Assembly: GCF_039511225.1 (NCBI RefSeq)
Contig: NZ_CP154261.1
Location: 2,418,001 to 2,482,000 of the forward strand
Source of the DNA: Sphingobacterium multivorum
Lineage (GTDB): Bacteria; Bacteroidota; Bacteroidia; Sphingobacteriales; Sphingobacteriaceae
DNA length: 64,000 nucleotides
Direction: 5' to 3'
Shown here: in pieces, positions 16,973 through 26,319 of the stretch
Layout: every line of letters begins with the position of its first letter
How positions within the stretch are numbered: the stretch's first letter is position 1
The notes under the pieces: model-generated
What the model was told of the DNA's origin: nothing
Databases searched by the model: none
What the model saw: the letters and a program-made list of their open reading frames with translations, nothing else
Translations under genes and position numbers: made by a program

Positions 16973-17827
16973 ATGGTAAATGATTACAAAAAATATGAGC
17001 TATTTGGAAGACCGATGATGCAAAAAATTGCATTGAAGGCACCATTTACATTTGAATTTCCAGTAGCGGAACAGGCTTGCTTCCTCTATGTACTGGAAGG
17101 GGAAATGCAATACCAGGCAAATGACGAAGAGCTAATTATTGCGAAACATTATTCCTTATTGCTGAATTGTATTAATTCTGGAAAGCGAATCCACGATGTG
17201 AATCCAACGCGTGATTGTCAGCTGTTAATCGTCACTTTTTATCCAGATACCTTGAAGAAAGTTTACGATAGAGAGTTGCCCTCGTTGCTGCTTGAACCTG
17301 AAAATATTATTTCAAACCAATCAAAAGAAAAAATTGACAATGATTTCCTGATCCAGAAATATGTGGAAGGCTTGCTGTTCTATTTTGAAAATCCTTCATT
17401 GATCAATGAAGATATACTGGTGCTCAAATTAAAAGAAATTATATTGCTCCTGTCCCAAACGAGAAACGCGTCGGTCATACGAGTGATATTATCACAGCTT
17501 TTTTCTTCAAATACCTATTCGTTTAAACAGATTATTGAAGCCAATCTGTTTTCCCAATTAACTATTGAGCAGCTTGCGGAACAGAATAATCTGAGTGTTT
17601 CTTCATTTAAAAGAGAGTTTGCCAAATTATATCATGATACACCTGCCAGCTACATCAAAAATAAGAAGCTCGAAAAGGCGGCAGAGCTCCTTTTGGTTTC
17701 CGATCAGCGTGTTTCCGAAATTGCCTTTAACTGTGGATTTAACGACCTTACAACATTTACAAAGAGTTTTAGCGACAAATACAATATATCGCCAACAAAT
17801 TATCGTCGACAGCTTAAAAGCAACTAA
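16973..17827 (+). CDS. AraC family transcriptional regulator
   Basis: About 284 residues from ATG 16973; a TTG at 16961 would add four residues but is the less likely start. The N-terminal cupin-like domain (FLYVLEGEMQYQANDEELII) would sense a ligand; the C-terminal AraC helix-turn-helix pair has QLTIEQLAEQNNLSVSSFKR and the signature FNCGFNDLTTFTKSFSDKY. It follows the two glycosidase genes and probably regulates them, judged from position alone. Confidence 0.9.
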   Translation: MVNDYKKYELFGRPMMQKIALKAPFTFEFPVAEQACFLYVLEGEMQYQANDEELIIAKHYSLLLNCINSGKRIHDVNPTRDCQLLIVTFYPDTLKKVYDRELPSLLLEPENIISNQSKEKIDNDFLIQKYVEGLLFYFENPSLINEDILVLKLKEIILLLSQTRNASVIRVILSQLFSSNTYSFKQIIEANLFSQLTIEQLAEQNNLSVSSFKREFAKLYHDTPASYIKNKKLEKAAELLLVSDQRVSEIAFNCGFNDLTTFTKSFSDKYNISPTNYRRQLKSN

Positions 17828-18080
17828 AAACCAATGGCCACTTGTATATGGTACTCCATTTTGATCGAGGGGACCAATTTTTCTCCAATAAGATTGTGGT
17901 CCTGTTTTTTGAACTAAAACATCAAATCTTTGAACGAAATCAAAAAACCATTTTCCTTATTCTATCGCAACTTTGTAGTGTTCCTTTAAAGGGTTGTTAT
18001 TCCATGGATTGTGCCGTGAAAGCGTGACAACGACCTTACAGGAACATTTTTTTGAAATTATCAACGTTAAAAATAGAAAA

Positions 18081-18593
18081 ATGAATTTATCAGGTTTAGG
18101 AGTTTTCCACACAGTTATCGGAGTAACAGCACTTTTAGGCGCTGTATTAGGATTTATCAGCTATGGTAAGATCAATCTTAAAGTATTATCGGGGAAGTTA
18201 TATTTTTATGCGACAGCCATCACTTCTGTTACGGCATTAGGGATTTCGAAACAAGGCGGCTTCAATGCTGGACATGTTTTTTCGCTCTTCATCTTTGTTC
18301 TTGTAATGGTGGCCTATTGGCTGCACGCAACGAAGAAAAGTAGTACGAAGTCTCAGTATTTTGAGAATTTTCTATGGTCATTTAGTTTCTTCTTGTCGCT
18401 GGTGCCTGCTGTTAATGAGACCTTTACCAGAGTTCCGGTCGGACATCCCTTGGCAAAGGATATAAATGATCCAATTATTGGACAGACCCTTCTTGTCCTT
18501 TTTGTGCTTTTTATTATTGCAGTCATTTTTCAATACTTCAAACAAAAGAAAATCAACAATGGATTGGGGTCAGAACTGAAAAGTCAAGTCTAG
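18081..18593 (+). CDS. four-helix membrane protein, unknown function
   Basis: 170 residues from ATG 18081, chosen because it is followed at once by the first hydrophobic helix; an in-frame TTG at 17994 would add an implausible soluble leader. Four membrane segments are visible: VFHTVIGVTALLGAVLGFI, FYATAITSVTALGI, GHVFSLFIFVLVMVAYWL and LLVLFVLFIIAVIFQYF. The arrangement recalls DUF2306-like four-helix proteins, but no motif secures that. It ends in a lysine-rich tail. Preceded by a 250 bp gap in which I see no certain promoter. Confidence 0.6.
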   Translation: MNLSGLGVFHTVIGVTALLGAVLGFISYGKINLKVLSGKLYFYATAITSVTALGISKQGGFNAGHVFSLFIFVLVMVAYWLHATKKSSTKSQYFENFLWSFSFFLSLVPAVNETFTRVPVGHPLAKDINDPIIGQTLLVLFVLFIIAVIFQYFKQKKINNGLGSELKSQV

Positions 18594-18762
18594 TAGAGCT
18601 ATTTGATCCAGACCATTTCTGAACGCTCATCTTTAGCGCCTTTCGATTCATGTGGTGCTGTAATCTAGCCTGTTGTACATTATTTAAAATATGACAAACT
18701 AATTTTTTGCTTTTATTGTTTGCTCTTGTAGAAGTTCAACAACATAATCATTTTGAAAATAT

Positions 18763-19149
18763 ATGCTTAATTACGATTGTCTAAAAAAATTAAAGATGTG
18801 CAACGGAAGAAATAATTCAACGGGATTACTTCTCGCAATGGTGGCGGGAGCAGCAGTTGGTACATTGGTCGGTCTATTAGTGGCACCGAATAGTGGAAAA
18901 AAAACGCGGAAAAAAATCAAGGAAAAAACAAGGGACCTCAAAGAACAGGCAAAACACACATACGAAGAAGTAGCCGATAAAGTGAAAGAAGAGTATGATC
19001 ATCTGTCATCCTCGATTAGCGAAACAGCAGGCCATGTGGCTGATAAGGTCTCAAATGAATTTGATAAGTATAAAGATCAAGTAAGTGAAAAGACCGCCGA
19101 AGAAACTAAAGCGATTAAAGATACAATTAAAGATCATAAAGAAAAATAA
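18763..19149 (+). CDS. YtxH domain protein
   Basis: 128 residues (117 if the second ATG at 18796 is used). A single membrane segment GLLLAMVAGAAVGTLVGLLV is followed by the YtxH hallmark APNSGKKTRKKIKEK and a long charged coiled coil of lysine and glutamate. Such proteins are general-stress envelope proteins; molecular function is unclear. A strong terminator follows, so the unit is monocistronic. Confidence 0.85.
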   Translation: MLNYDCLKKLKMCNGRNNSTGLLLAMVAGAAVGTLVGLLVAPNSGKKTRKKIKEKTRDLKEQAKHTYEEVADKVKEEYDHLSSSISETAGHVADKVSNEFDKYKDQVSEKTAEETKAIKDTIKDHKEK

Positions 19150-19162
19150 GCTTTGTCGATTC

Positions 19163-19213
19163 AAACAGCAGACCGGATAATAACTATTGCTTGGTCTGCT
19201 GTTTCTTTTTTTG
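19163..19213 (+). terminator. terminator after ytxH-like gene
   Basis: AAACAGCAGACC (19163-19174) and GGTCTGCTGTTT (19193-19204) form a perfect 12 bp stem with an 18-base loop, followed by a CTTTTTTT tract. Confidence 0.85.
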
Positions 19214-19306
19214 ATCTTCGCCCATAAAATTATAATGTCCATGCCCAGATGGACCGTTTTACTGAATCCAATGGCCATTCGATAGTAACGGTTAGCGTTC
19301 ATTAAC

Positions 19307-20230
19307 TTAGTGAAAGCCTGCTCGAAATTCCTGAGGCGAAAGTTTGGTTTTTGTTTTAAACAATTTGCTGAATGACTGTGAATGTTCAAAGCCTAATTCA
19401 TAAGCGATCTGGCTAACAGAAAGTGCCGTTGTTGACAATTTCTCCTTAGCTTTTTCAATTAGTTTTTCGTGAATATGCTGTTGGGTGCTTTGTCCCGTCA
19501 GTACCTTAAGCAAACTGCTCAGATACTTGGGGGAAATATTTAAGCTATCTGCAATATATTGAACGGATGGAAGACCCTGTGCGATCAGGCTCTCTGTCGA
19601 AAAATAAGCATTCAGCAGTTCTTCCAGGCGATTTAAAACCTGATGATTGGCTTTCTCGCGCGTCAGGAATTGTCGGTTGTAAAAACGCTCCGAATAATTC
19701 AGTAATGTTTCAAGGTTTGACACAATAATGTTCTTGCTGAATTTGTCCATATTTGCTCGATATTCCCGTTGGATATTTTCAATAATATCGTTAAGTGTTT
19801 TCTCTTCACTGTCTGAAAGAAATAAAGCTTCATTTGCCGAATAATCGAAGAATTCATGCTCTTTAATAGTTTTCGCTAATGTGGTATTCCATAAAAAGTC
19901 CGGATGAATAAGCAACATCCACCCGCTTCGGTTGACGTTGGCAGCAGCGTCATTTTCTTCCAGTTTCAGCAATTGATTGGGCGACATAAAGCCGAGTACA
20001 CCATTGTCAAAATCAAAGAGCTGCTGCCCATAGCGCATTTTGCCTGCGATGCCTCTTTTATTGGAAATGACATAAAAATCAAACAATAAGGCCGAAGCAT
20101 CATCCAAAGGAGAACGTTTCATCTTTGAATATTCCACAACACTCAGCAATGGATGCTCTGGCTGTGGCAAACCTCTTAATTGATGAAATTCACTGATCGT
20201 TTTTATACGCCGTGTTCGACTTTGTGGCAT
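19307..20230 (-). CDS. AraC family transcriptional regulator
   Basis: 307 residues. The N-terminal half is a cupin-like sensor (FDNGVLGFMSPNQLLKLEEN). The C-terminal AraC domain has LPSVQYIADSLNISPKYLSS and the second helix signature YELGFEHSQSFSKLFKTKT followed by LSPQEFR. It begins 9 bp after the end of the SDR gene on the same strand, so the two are almost surely co-transcribed and the regulator may control the dehydrogenase-like gene. Confidence 0.9.
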   Translation of the reverse strand: MPQSRTRRIKTISEFHQLRGLPQPEHPLLSVVEYSKMKRSPLDDASALLFDFYVISNKRGIAGKMRYGQQLFDFDNGVLGFMSPNQLLKLEENDAAANVNRSGWMLLIHPDFLWNTTLAKTIKEHEFFDYSANEALFLSDSEEKTLNDIIENIQREYRANMDKFSKNIIVSNLETLLNYSERFYNRQFLTREKANHQVLNRLEELLNAYFSTESLIAQGLPSVQYIADSLNISPKYLSSLLKVLTGQSTQQHIHEKLIEKAKEKLSTTALSVSQIAYELGFEHSQSFSKLFKTKTKLSPQEFRAGFH

Positions 20231-20239
20231 ATAACAAAT

Positions 20240-21136
20240 TTATAAATAATTTTGCTGAACATCGTCCAATAAACCGATCTGCGTAGGCGACCAATTTAAT
20301 TGCTGCTGTGTCTCAAAACTTGTCGCCGGGCTATCGAAGGTGATGAAATGGCTCAGCCATTGGAAATGTTTAACCATATCTTCACCATGTAATGAAGTAA
20401 CAGGCAGATTTAATTTCGTGCCGATCAGTTCAGCAATTGCGCTGATTTTAATGCCGGTTTCACCAATAGCATTGTACAATGCCCCAACTTCGGCCTTCTC
20501 GGTCGCCTTGCAAAAAACTTTTGCAGCGTCCAAGCGATGAACCGCTGGCCAACGATTGTTTCCATCTAAGGGATAGGCCGAAACACCATGATTGCGCGCA
20601 AATTGGATGAGGCTTGATGTGAAGCCTGCCATAAAGCCAAGATCACTGCTGCCATGAGCAGAGGGTGGTAAGCGAATCACTGAAGCATGGACACCTTTTG
20701 CTGCCAGGGACATTGCCGCAGGTTCTGAACCTCTTGGAGAATTTAGCAGTGTACTTTCCTCTGTGATGAACCCGTTGATAAGTGGTAGACCCAAGGTTCC
20801 CGCTGTAATGACAAGCGGTTTTTGTGTACCAAGCAGCTCTTCACCCATGGCATTGATCGCATTGATATCAATTTCGGCAGCTTTTGCATATTCATTTGCA
20901 AACATCAGATCGTGGGAAAACCCCGTATGGATGACGGCCTCGGCGTTTGAAGCTGCTTGTTTTAATATATCCAAGTGTTGAAGATCGCCACGGATTACCT
21001 GAGCACCTAAATTGGTGATTATCTCTGCTGATTTTTCTGAGCGTGCTAAACCAGTTACTTGATGTCCCGCATCGATCATTTCTTGAACAACTGCTGAACC
21101 TATGAAGCCCGAAGCTCCAGTTATAAATACTTTCAT
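20240..21136 (-). CDS. NAD(P)-dependent extended SDR / epimerase-like oxidoreductase
   Basis: 298 residues. The Rossmann glycine motif is G7-ASGFIG at the very N-terminus (MKVFITGASGFIGSAV), and the downstream strand VIRGDLQHLD binds the cofactor ribose/adenine region. The catalytic YxxxK of classical SDRs is not evident, as in atypical or NmrA-like members. Members of this group act on varied small carbonyl compounds; the substrate is unknown. First gene of a two-gene operon with the AraC regulator. Confidence 0.85.
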   Translation of the reverse strand: MKVFITGASGFIGSAVVQEMIDAGHQVTGLARSEKSAEIITNLGAQVIRGDLQHLDILKQAASNAEAVIHTGFSHDLMFANEYAKAAEIDINAINAMGEELLGTQKPLVITAGTLGLPLINGFITEESTLLNSPRGSEPAAMSLAAKGVHASVIRLPPSAHGSSDLGFMAGFTSSLIQFARNHGVSAYPLDGNNRWPAVHRLDAAKVFCKATEKAEVGALYNAIGETGIKISAIAELIGTKLNLPVTSLHGEDMVKHFQWLSHFITFDSPATSFETQQQLNWSPTQIGLLDDVQQNYL

Positions 21137-21332
21137 AATCTTTTTTTTCTTGAGACAAAGTTCTTTGTAAGGTTGACGGCAGATGTATCCAAATGTCAGA
21201 ATGTTGTAGCCATCTTTCAGAAAATCGATGATCTCGTATTTTGCAAGCCGCGGTACTTTTCAAAAAAGATCCTCTGCCACGAAATAGATATAGTATTCAC
21301 GAAATAAGTAGGGTGTTAAAGCTTCGGGATGA

Positions 21333-23138
21333 TCAGTCAAACTGTCCCATATACAAACGATAGTATTTACCTTTTTGCTTTAACAATTCTGTATGGGAAC
21401 CGAACTCGGTGATTCTCCCTTTTTCGATCAGACAGATGACGTCGGCATTCTTAATGGTTGAGAGTCTATGGGCAATGACGAAGCTTGTTTTGTTTTGCAT
21501 TAACCGGTCAATACCTTCCTGAATAGCGATTTCAGTTCGTGTATCGATCGAGCTGGTCGCTTCATCCAATATTAAGATTGGCGTATTGGCTATAGTTGCC
21601 CGGGCGATGTTAATTAACTGCCGTTGTCCCTGACTCAGATTGGCTCCATCATTGGTCAATTCGGTTTTATACCCTTGCGGCAATTGCATGATAAAGCTAT
21701 CTGCTGCGGCAAGCTTCGCTGCCGCTATCACTTCATCATCTGTTGCGTTGAGCCGGCCATACCGGATGTTTTCCATAACCGAATCGGTAAACAAATGGGT
21801 GTCCTGAAATACAATAGATAGTTTTTTACGCAGTTCATTGCGATCCAGCTTAAAAATCGATGTCTTATCTAACAGAATATCCCCGGATAGCAAAGGGTAG
21901 AAGCGAGGCAGCAAATTGATAATTGTCGACTTGCCGGCACCAGTTGCACCCACAAAAGCGATCTTTTGACCTGGTTTTACGTCGATGTCGATATCAAATA
22001 AAACCTGTTTTTCCGGTACATAACCAAAATTTACATGCGATAGTGTCACTTGGCCCTGCACCGGTGCCGGCATTGGCTGCGGATCGACCGTTTCACTTTC
22101 AGGCGCCGTATCAATAACGGCAAAAATACGTTCTGCGCCTGCCAACGCTGCCTGTAGGCTATTGTATTGGCTGGAAATCTCATTGACAGGCCGTCCAAAT
22201 TGCCGTGCATACTGTAAAAATGCAGTTAATCCCCCTAAATCGAATCCACGTGTGATCACTAGAATACCACCTGCGATGGTGGTCAACGCGTAGTTAATGG
22301 TGCTCATATTCGCCATCAAAGGCATCATCATGCCAGAATAAAACTGTGCCTTTGTTGCTTTTTCCCGGAGCACTTGATTAAGCTGTTCAAATTGTTCGAT
22401 GGCGGCGTTTTCGTGCCCGAAGACCTTCACCACCTTTTGTCCGCTGATCATTTCCTCTACATAGCCATTGGCATTGCCGAGTGCAGCTTGGTTAGCGGCA
22501 AAAAAACGCTTGCTTTTGTTGATGATCAGTTTCGCCAGATATAACATCAGTGGGATCATGATCAATGCAATAATAGATAGGATAGGGCTGATATACAGCA
22601 TGAGACCGAGTGTCCCCAACAAGGTAATTGAGCTGATTAAAAGCTGTGTAATGCTATTATTTAGGGCGTCGCTTACGGTATCCATGTCATTGGTGAAGCG
22701 ACTCATCAGATCACCATGTTGATGGGTATCGTAAAACTGTAAAGGTAGGTACTGCATGCGGTCGAACAGCTCATTTCGGAGGTTTGAAATCGTTTTCTGC
22801 GCAACTTTTATGGTCAGCCGGTATTGCAACATGTTGAAAATTCCTGTAGCGATATAAATTCCGATCATGACGAGGGCGATATGTCCTAGACCAACAATAT
22901 CTTTTTTAAGTACATAATTGTTGATTGCAGGCCGTAAAAGGTAGTTGCCCGCTAGTGTTCCCGCAGTTCCCAGCAAAAGTGAAATTAAAATCAGCAGGAG
23001 CATCAGCCGTTGCGAAGACAGGTAGCGCATCAATCGCCATAGAGCTCTAAATCCCTGTTGAGGCTTTTCATTTTTAATGCGTCTTGAACTTCCGGGGCCG
23101 GGTAAACTCACGGGAATGGATTTGTTTGATGTACTCAT
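21333..23138 (-). CDS. ABC exporter half-transporter with canonical ATPase site
   Basis: 601 residues: six-helix ABC exporter membrane domain (about 40-330) and nucleotide-binding domain (about 365-601). Walker A is GATGAGKST, the signature is NLSQGQRQL and Walker B ends in LILDEATSSID with the catalytic glutamate intact, H-loop IAHRLS. Its ATG overlaps the stop of the upstream gene (TAATG at 23138), so translation is coupled and the two are expected to form a heterodimer of the LmrCD/BmrCD/TM287-288 type. The substrate is probably a drug or lipid-like compound. Confidence 0.92.
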   Translation of the reverse strand: MSTSNKSIPVSLPGPGSSRRIKNEKPQQGFRALWRLMRYLSSQRLMLLLILISLLLGTAGTLAGNYLLRPAINNYVLKKDIVGLGHIALVMIGIYIATGIFNMLQYRLTIKVAQKTISNLRNELFDRMQYLPLQFYDTHQHGDLMSRFTNDMDTVSDALNNSITQLLISSITLLGTLGLMLYISPILSIIALIMIPLMLYLAKLIINKSKRFFAANQAALGNANGYVEEMISGQKVVKVFGHENAAIEQFEQLNQVLREKATKAQFYSGMMMPLMANMSTINYALTTIAGGILVITRGFDLGGLTAFLQYARQFGRPVNEISSQYNSLQAALAGAERIFAVIDTAPESETVDPQPMPAPVQGQVTLSHVNFGYVPEKQVLFDIDIDVKPGQKIAFVGATGAGKSTIINLLPRFYPLLSGDILLDKTSIFKLDRNELRKKLSIVFQDTHLFTDSVMENIRYGRLNATDDEVIAAAKLAAADSFIMQLPQGYKTELTNDGANLSQGQRQLINIARATIANTPILILDEATSSIDTRTEIAIQEGIDRLMQNKTSFVIAHRLSTIKNADVICLIEKGRITEFGSHTELLKQKGKYYRLYMGQFD

Positions 23139-24880
23139 TAGGCTTCTTCTTTTTGCAGGTGTTGGGACTGATAAATTTCCTGATAGATGGTATTTGTTTG
23201 CAGAAGTACCTCGTGTGATCCGGAACCGACAATGCGGCCTTCTTCCATGACCAATATTTGGTCGGCGTGCATGACGCTGGAAATACGCTGTGCAATAATC
23301 AATTGTGTGGTATCCTGCAGATAATTTTTTAAACCTTCACGTATTTTCCGGTCGGTGTCGATGTCCACAGCACTTGTGCTGTCGTCCATAATCAAGATTT
23401 TAGGTTTCTTCAATAAAGCCCTGGCAATACATATGCGTTGTTTTTGTCCTCCTGAAACATTGACGCCTCCTTGTCCTAGTAGCGTGTGATATCCGGTGGG
23501 GAAGGAGCGTATAAAATCGTCTGCACAGGCAATCCTGGCAGCAGCATAAATATCCTCATCCGTTGCCTGCTCATTTCCCCATTTGAGATTTTCTAAAATA
23601 GTTCCTGAAAAAAGTTGATTTTGCTGCAAGACAATCGCAATCTGGCTGCGCAGTTCCTGTAGCTGGTAATTTCTGACATCGATGCCATCGACCAGCACGC
23701 TACCTTCAGACACATCATACAGTCGTGGGATTAATTGTACCAACGTGCTCTTTCCGGAACCTGTGCCACCTATGATAGCTAAGGTATTCGCAGGCTTCAC
23801 GTCGAAGCTAATGTTGTCGAGGTTGGGTTTCTCACTTTGTTTGTTGTACCGAAAAGTAACTTGCTGAAAGGCGATCCGTCCTGCTGTGATAGCGTATTTG
23901 TTTTGGAGACCTTCCACCGTATCCGTTAAGGAAGGCTGTTTCTCTAAAACTTCTTCAATTCTATCACCCGAAGCGATTGCCCTTGAAATCATCATGAAAG
24001 TCAATGAGAGCAACATCAAAGAAATAAGGATCTGCGTGATATAACTTAGAAAGGACATCAGTCCACCAAGCGCAAGTGTTCCGGTCATTACTTTCTGTCC
24101 GCCAAACCAGGTTACGGCAACAAGCGACAAGCCCATCACCAATTGCATGACAGGCATAATAAGGACAACGATGCTTGAAGCTTTGGTCGCAACATCCATC
24201 AGGTCGAAATTGACTTTGTCGAATTTCTTTTTCTCAAAGTCTTGACGTACAAAAGCTTTAACCACCCGCACATTGAGTAGATTTTCCTGCACAACACTAT
24301 TGACACGATCGACCGCCTGCTGCATCTTGATAAAAAAGGGGAGCCCTTTGCGTAATAATATGAAAATGCTTAGGGCCAATATAGGCAACGCAATGGCCAT
24401 CACGATGGACAGATCCTTATTTATAGAAACCGCAAAGATAATGGCAAAAACCATCATAAGTGGTGCCCTGAGGAGCATACGCAGGCACATCATCATGACT
24501 TGCTGCATCATATTGGTGTCGTTGGTGAGCCGCGTAGTAAGCGACGCCGAACTGAAATAATCGGTATCCGCAAAAGCAAAAGATTGTATTTTTCGAAACA
24601 GGGCAGTCCGGAGATTCGTCGCAAAACCCACAGATGCATGTGCAGAGTAATAGATGTTGCACAAATTGGCAACGATGGCAACGATAGCTAACCCGATCAT
24701 GGCCAATCCAATTTTCAAAATGTAATTGATATCTTTATGCAAGATTCCGTCATCGACAATAATAGACATTAGACGAGGTTGTACAATTTCGCAAAACACA
24801 TCTATTATAACGAAAAAGGGAATAATCAAAAAAGCCTTTCTAAATGACTTGGTATAAGGAGTAAACGTGGAAAGCTTCAT
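23138..24880 (-). CDS. ABC exporter half-transporter with degenerate ATPase site
   Basis: 580 residues, the same architecture as its partner. Walker A GGTGSGKST and signature NVSGGQKQR are normal, but the Walker B acid is IMDDSTSAVD with aspartate where the partner has glutamate, and the H-loop reads IAQRIS, glutamine replacing histidine. In heterodimeric exporters this subunit carries the non-hydrolysing site. It is the first gene of the two and ends in the TAATG overlap with the second. A short gap separates it from the upstream propeller gene. Confidence 0.92.
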   Translation of the reverse strand: MKLSTFTPYTKSFRKAFLIIPFFVIIDVFCEIVQPRLMSIIVDDGILHKDINYILKIGLAMIGLAIVAIVANLCNIYYSAHASVGFATNLRTALFRKIQSFAFADTDYFSSASLTTRLTNDTNMMQQVMMMCLRMLLRAPLMMVFAIIFAVSINKDLSIVMAIALPILALSIFILLRKGLPFFIKMQQAVDRVNSVVQENLLNVRVVKAFVRQDFEKKKFDKVNFDLMDVATKASSIVVLIMPVMQLVMGLSLVAVTWFGGQKVMTGTLALGGLMSFLSYITQILISLMLLSLTFMMISRAIASGDRIEEVLEKQPSLTDTVEGLQNKYAITAGRIAFQQVTFRYNKQSEKPNLDNISFDVKPANTLAIIGGTGSGKSTLVQLIPRLYDVSEGSVLVDGIDVRNYQLQELRSQIAIVLQQNQLFSGTILENLKWGNEQATDEDIYAAARIACADDFIRSFPTGYHTLLGQGGVNVSGGQKQRICIARALLKKPKILIMDDSTSAVDIDTDRKIREGLKNYLQDTTQLIIAQRISSVMHADQILVMEEGRIVGSGSHEVLLQTNTIYQEIYQSQHLQKEEA

Positions 24881-24904
24881 CTGCTTGTATATCCATTAAA
24901 TCAT

Positions 24905-25726
24905 TTAGTCCAGTTTGTATGCCTGAACACTGTTACACCTAACGGTAGGCACATAAAGCATACCCGAAGATTTGTCGTAACCGATATCGGCGGCATTTAT
25001 CTTCTTGTCCCGAGTATCAATCAATACCGTATTGGAGCCGTCAGGTTTGACATGATAGATCAGTCCTTGCCAGCCCGAAACTACAAATTCGTTGGGTTTA
25101 ATTTGTACGACACCGTCCAATCCACCTTCCATGCCTTTCGATATCACAGTGGTTTTTTTATCCTGATCTATCTTAACAAGAGCACCATCCGATAACACAT
25201 ACAAGTCTTTGCCGACAGCCAGCAGTCCGTTTGCACCTTTGAGATTTTCGGCATATAGCATAGGGACGTCATTTTCAATGCGATAGACTTTTCCAAGTCG
25301 CGTATCACTCACATAAACAATACCCTTTGAGTCAACTGTAATGTCATTGAGCAGCTCAGCACCATCGATGGTAATTCTTTTAACGATGCTTGCTTTATCT
25401 ATATCGATGACGGCAATCGATTTAGCGAATGCTTCTGCTGCATAGAGCCGGTTTTTGTGGATTCCTATGCCCAAAACAGCATTTAATCCTGTCACCCAAT
25501 CTTTTTTGATAAATTTTCCGTCCATATCCAGTTTACTGATGAATGCCGTTGTGTTAGGTTCGAAAGCAATCGTATTTGATACATAGAGTACTTTGTTTTT
25601 GGCATCTACCCACACGGACTCTGGAGATCTTAGGGTAGTGTCCGATTGCCATTGAGACGTTAAAGACTTCTGTCCAAACAGGACTTGTACAAACATGATA
25701 AGGGTTAATGTTAACGTAATTTTCAT
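24905..25726 (-). CDS. secreted SMP-30/gluconolactonase-like beta-propeller
   Basis: 273 residues with a signal peptide (MKITLTLTLIMFVQVLFGQ). The body is made of repeated blade motifs of the NHL/SMP-30 kind: PESVWVDAKNKVLYVSNT, VLGIGIHKNRLYAAEAF and LLNDITVDSKGIVYVSDT. Such proteins bind ligands or hydrolyse lactones in the periplasm; the metal-binding residues for lactonase activity cannot be confirmed by eye. It is 24 bp upstream of the ABC exporter genes on the same strand, so it may be co-transcribed with them. Confidence 0.78.
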   Translation of the reverse strand: MKITLTLTLIMFVQVLFGQKSLTSQWQSDTTLRSPESVWVDAKNKVLYVSNTIAFEPNTTAFISKLDMDGKFIKKDWVTGLNAVLGIGIHKNRLYAAEAFAKSIAVIDIDKASIVKRITIDGAELLNDITVDSKGIVYVSDTRLGKVYRIENDVPMLYAENLKGANGLLAVGKDLYVLSDGALVKIDQDKKTTVISKGMEGGLDGVVQIKPNEFVVSGWQGLIYHVKPDGSNTVLIDTRDKKINAADIGYDKSSGMLYVPTVRCNSVQAYKLD

Positions 25727-25787
25727 AGAAAATCGGATTGGTGTTTATATTAGTTTAATTTATTCGAGTTAAAAAACGACTACTCAA

Positions 25788-26038
25788 ATGAACTTTTGGT
25801 CTTCTGTTAAAGAAGAAATAGTTGTAGTCAAAAAAATCGACCATTGAGCTCCTTTAATATACAGCATTTAGATCGTATTGTTTTCTTTTTTCGAAAGAAA
25901 ATCTTGTCAGATCGCTTAGATCAATTACTGCTTTATAATTCAATTGCTGTAATATTGCTGATCTACAGTTTTGCAATAATAGACCAACCTCCCCACAATA
26001 AGTCAACTTTTAACGAACACAATTGGTTTATATAGTTT
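25788..26038 (+). other. possible small membrane protein ORFs ahead of an orphan terminator
   Basis: Within the 592 bp gap 25727-26319 a 19-codon frame starts at ATG 25788 and ends at 25847; a second frame from TTG 25844 codes for about 63 residues with one hydrophobic helix (LLLYNSIAVILLIYSFAII). They are in different frames, as if one small protein were split by a frameshift. A strong terminator follows at 26049. Homology is unknown, so this may also be a small RNA. Confidence 0.3.
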
Positions 26039-26048
26039 AATAGTACGG

Positions 26049-26080
26049 CCGAATCTTCGTTATGAAGATTCGGTTTTTTA
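26049..26080 (+). terminator. orphan rho-independent terminator
   Basis: CCGAATCTTC (26049-26058), loop GTTAT, GAAGATTCGG (26064-26073), then TTTTTTA. Perfect 10 bp stem with a T tract on the plus strand, although no established plus-strand gene lies upstream. Confidence 0.8.
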
Positions 26081-26240
26081 TAGGGTTTTATTATCCGATC
26101 AGAAAAGCACTTTTCATTTTCAATCCAGACTTTCTTTAGTAACTTTAATCTATAATGAAAGTTGCGCTTACCGTTTATAAAACTTCGCAGCATACGTTTT
26201 GTCTTGTACAGCGTTGGTCGGCAAGGTTGTCATGTACCAT

Positions 26241-26260
26241 CCTTGGTCCTAGGTCCAAGG
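26241..26260. promoter_or_regulatory. 20 bp near-palindrome before glutathione peroxidase gene
   Basis: CCTTGG-T-CCTAGG-T-CCAAGG is symmetrical except for the two T spacers. It lies 60 bp before the start of the peroxidase gene and could be an operator for a dimeric regulator. No matching known site is recognised. Confidence 0.4.
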
Positions 26261-26319
26261 GTATTCATCGACCTAAATTCAGACGATGTTGGGCTGGTTT
26301 CGTGTAGCTATAGATTGTC

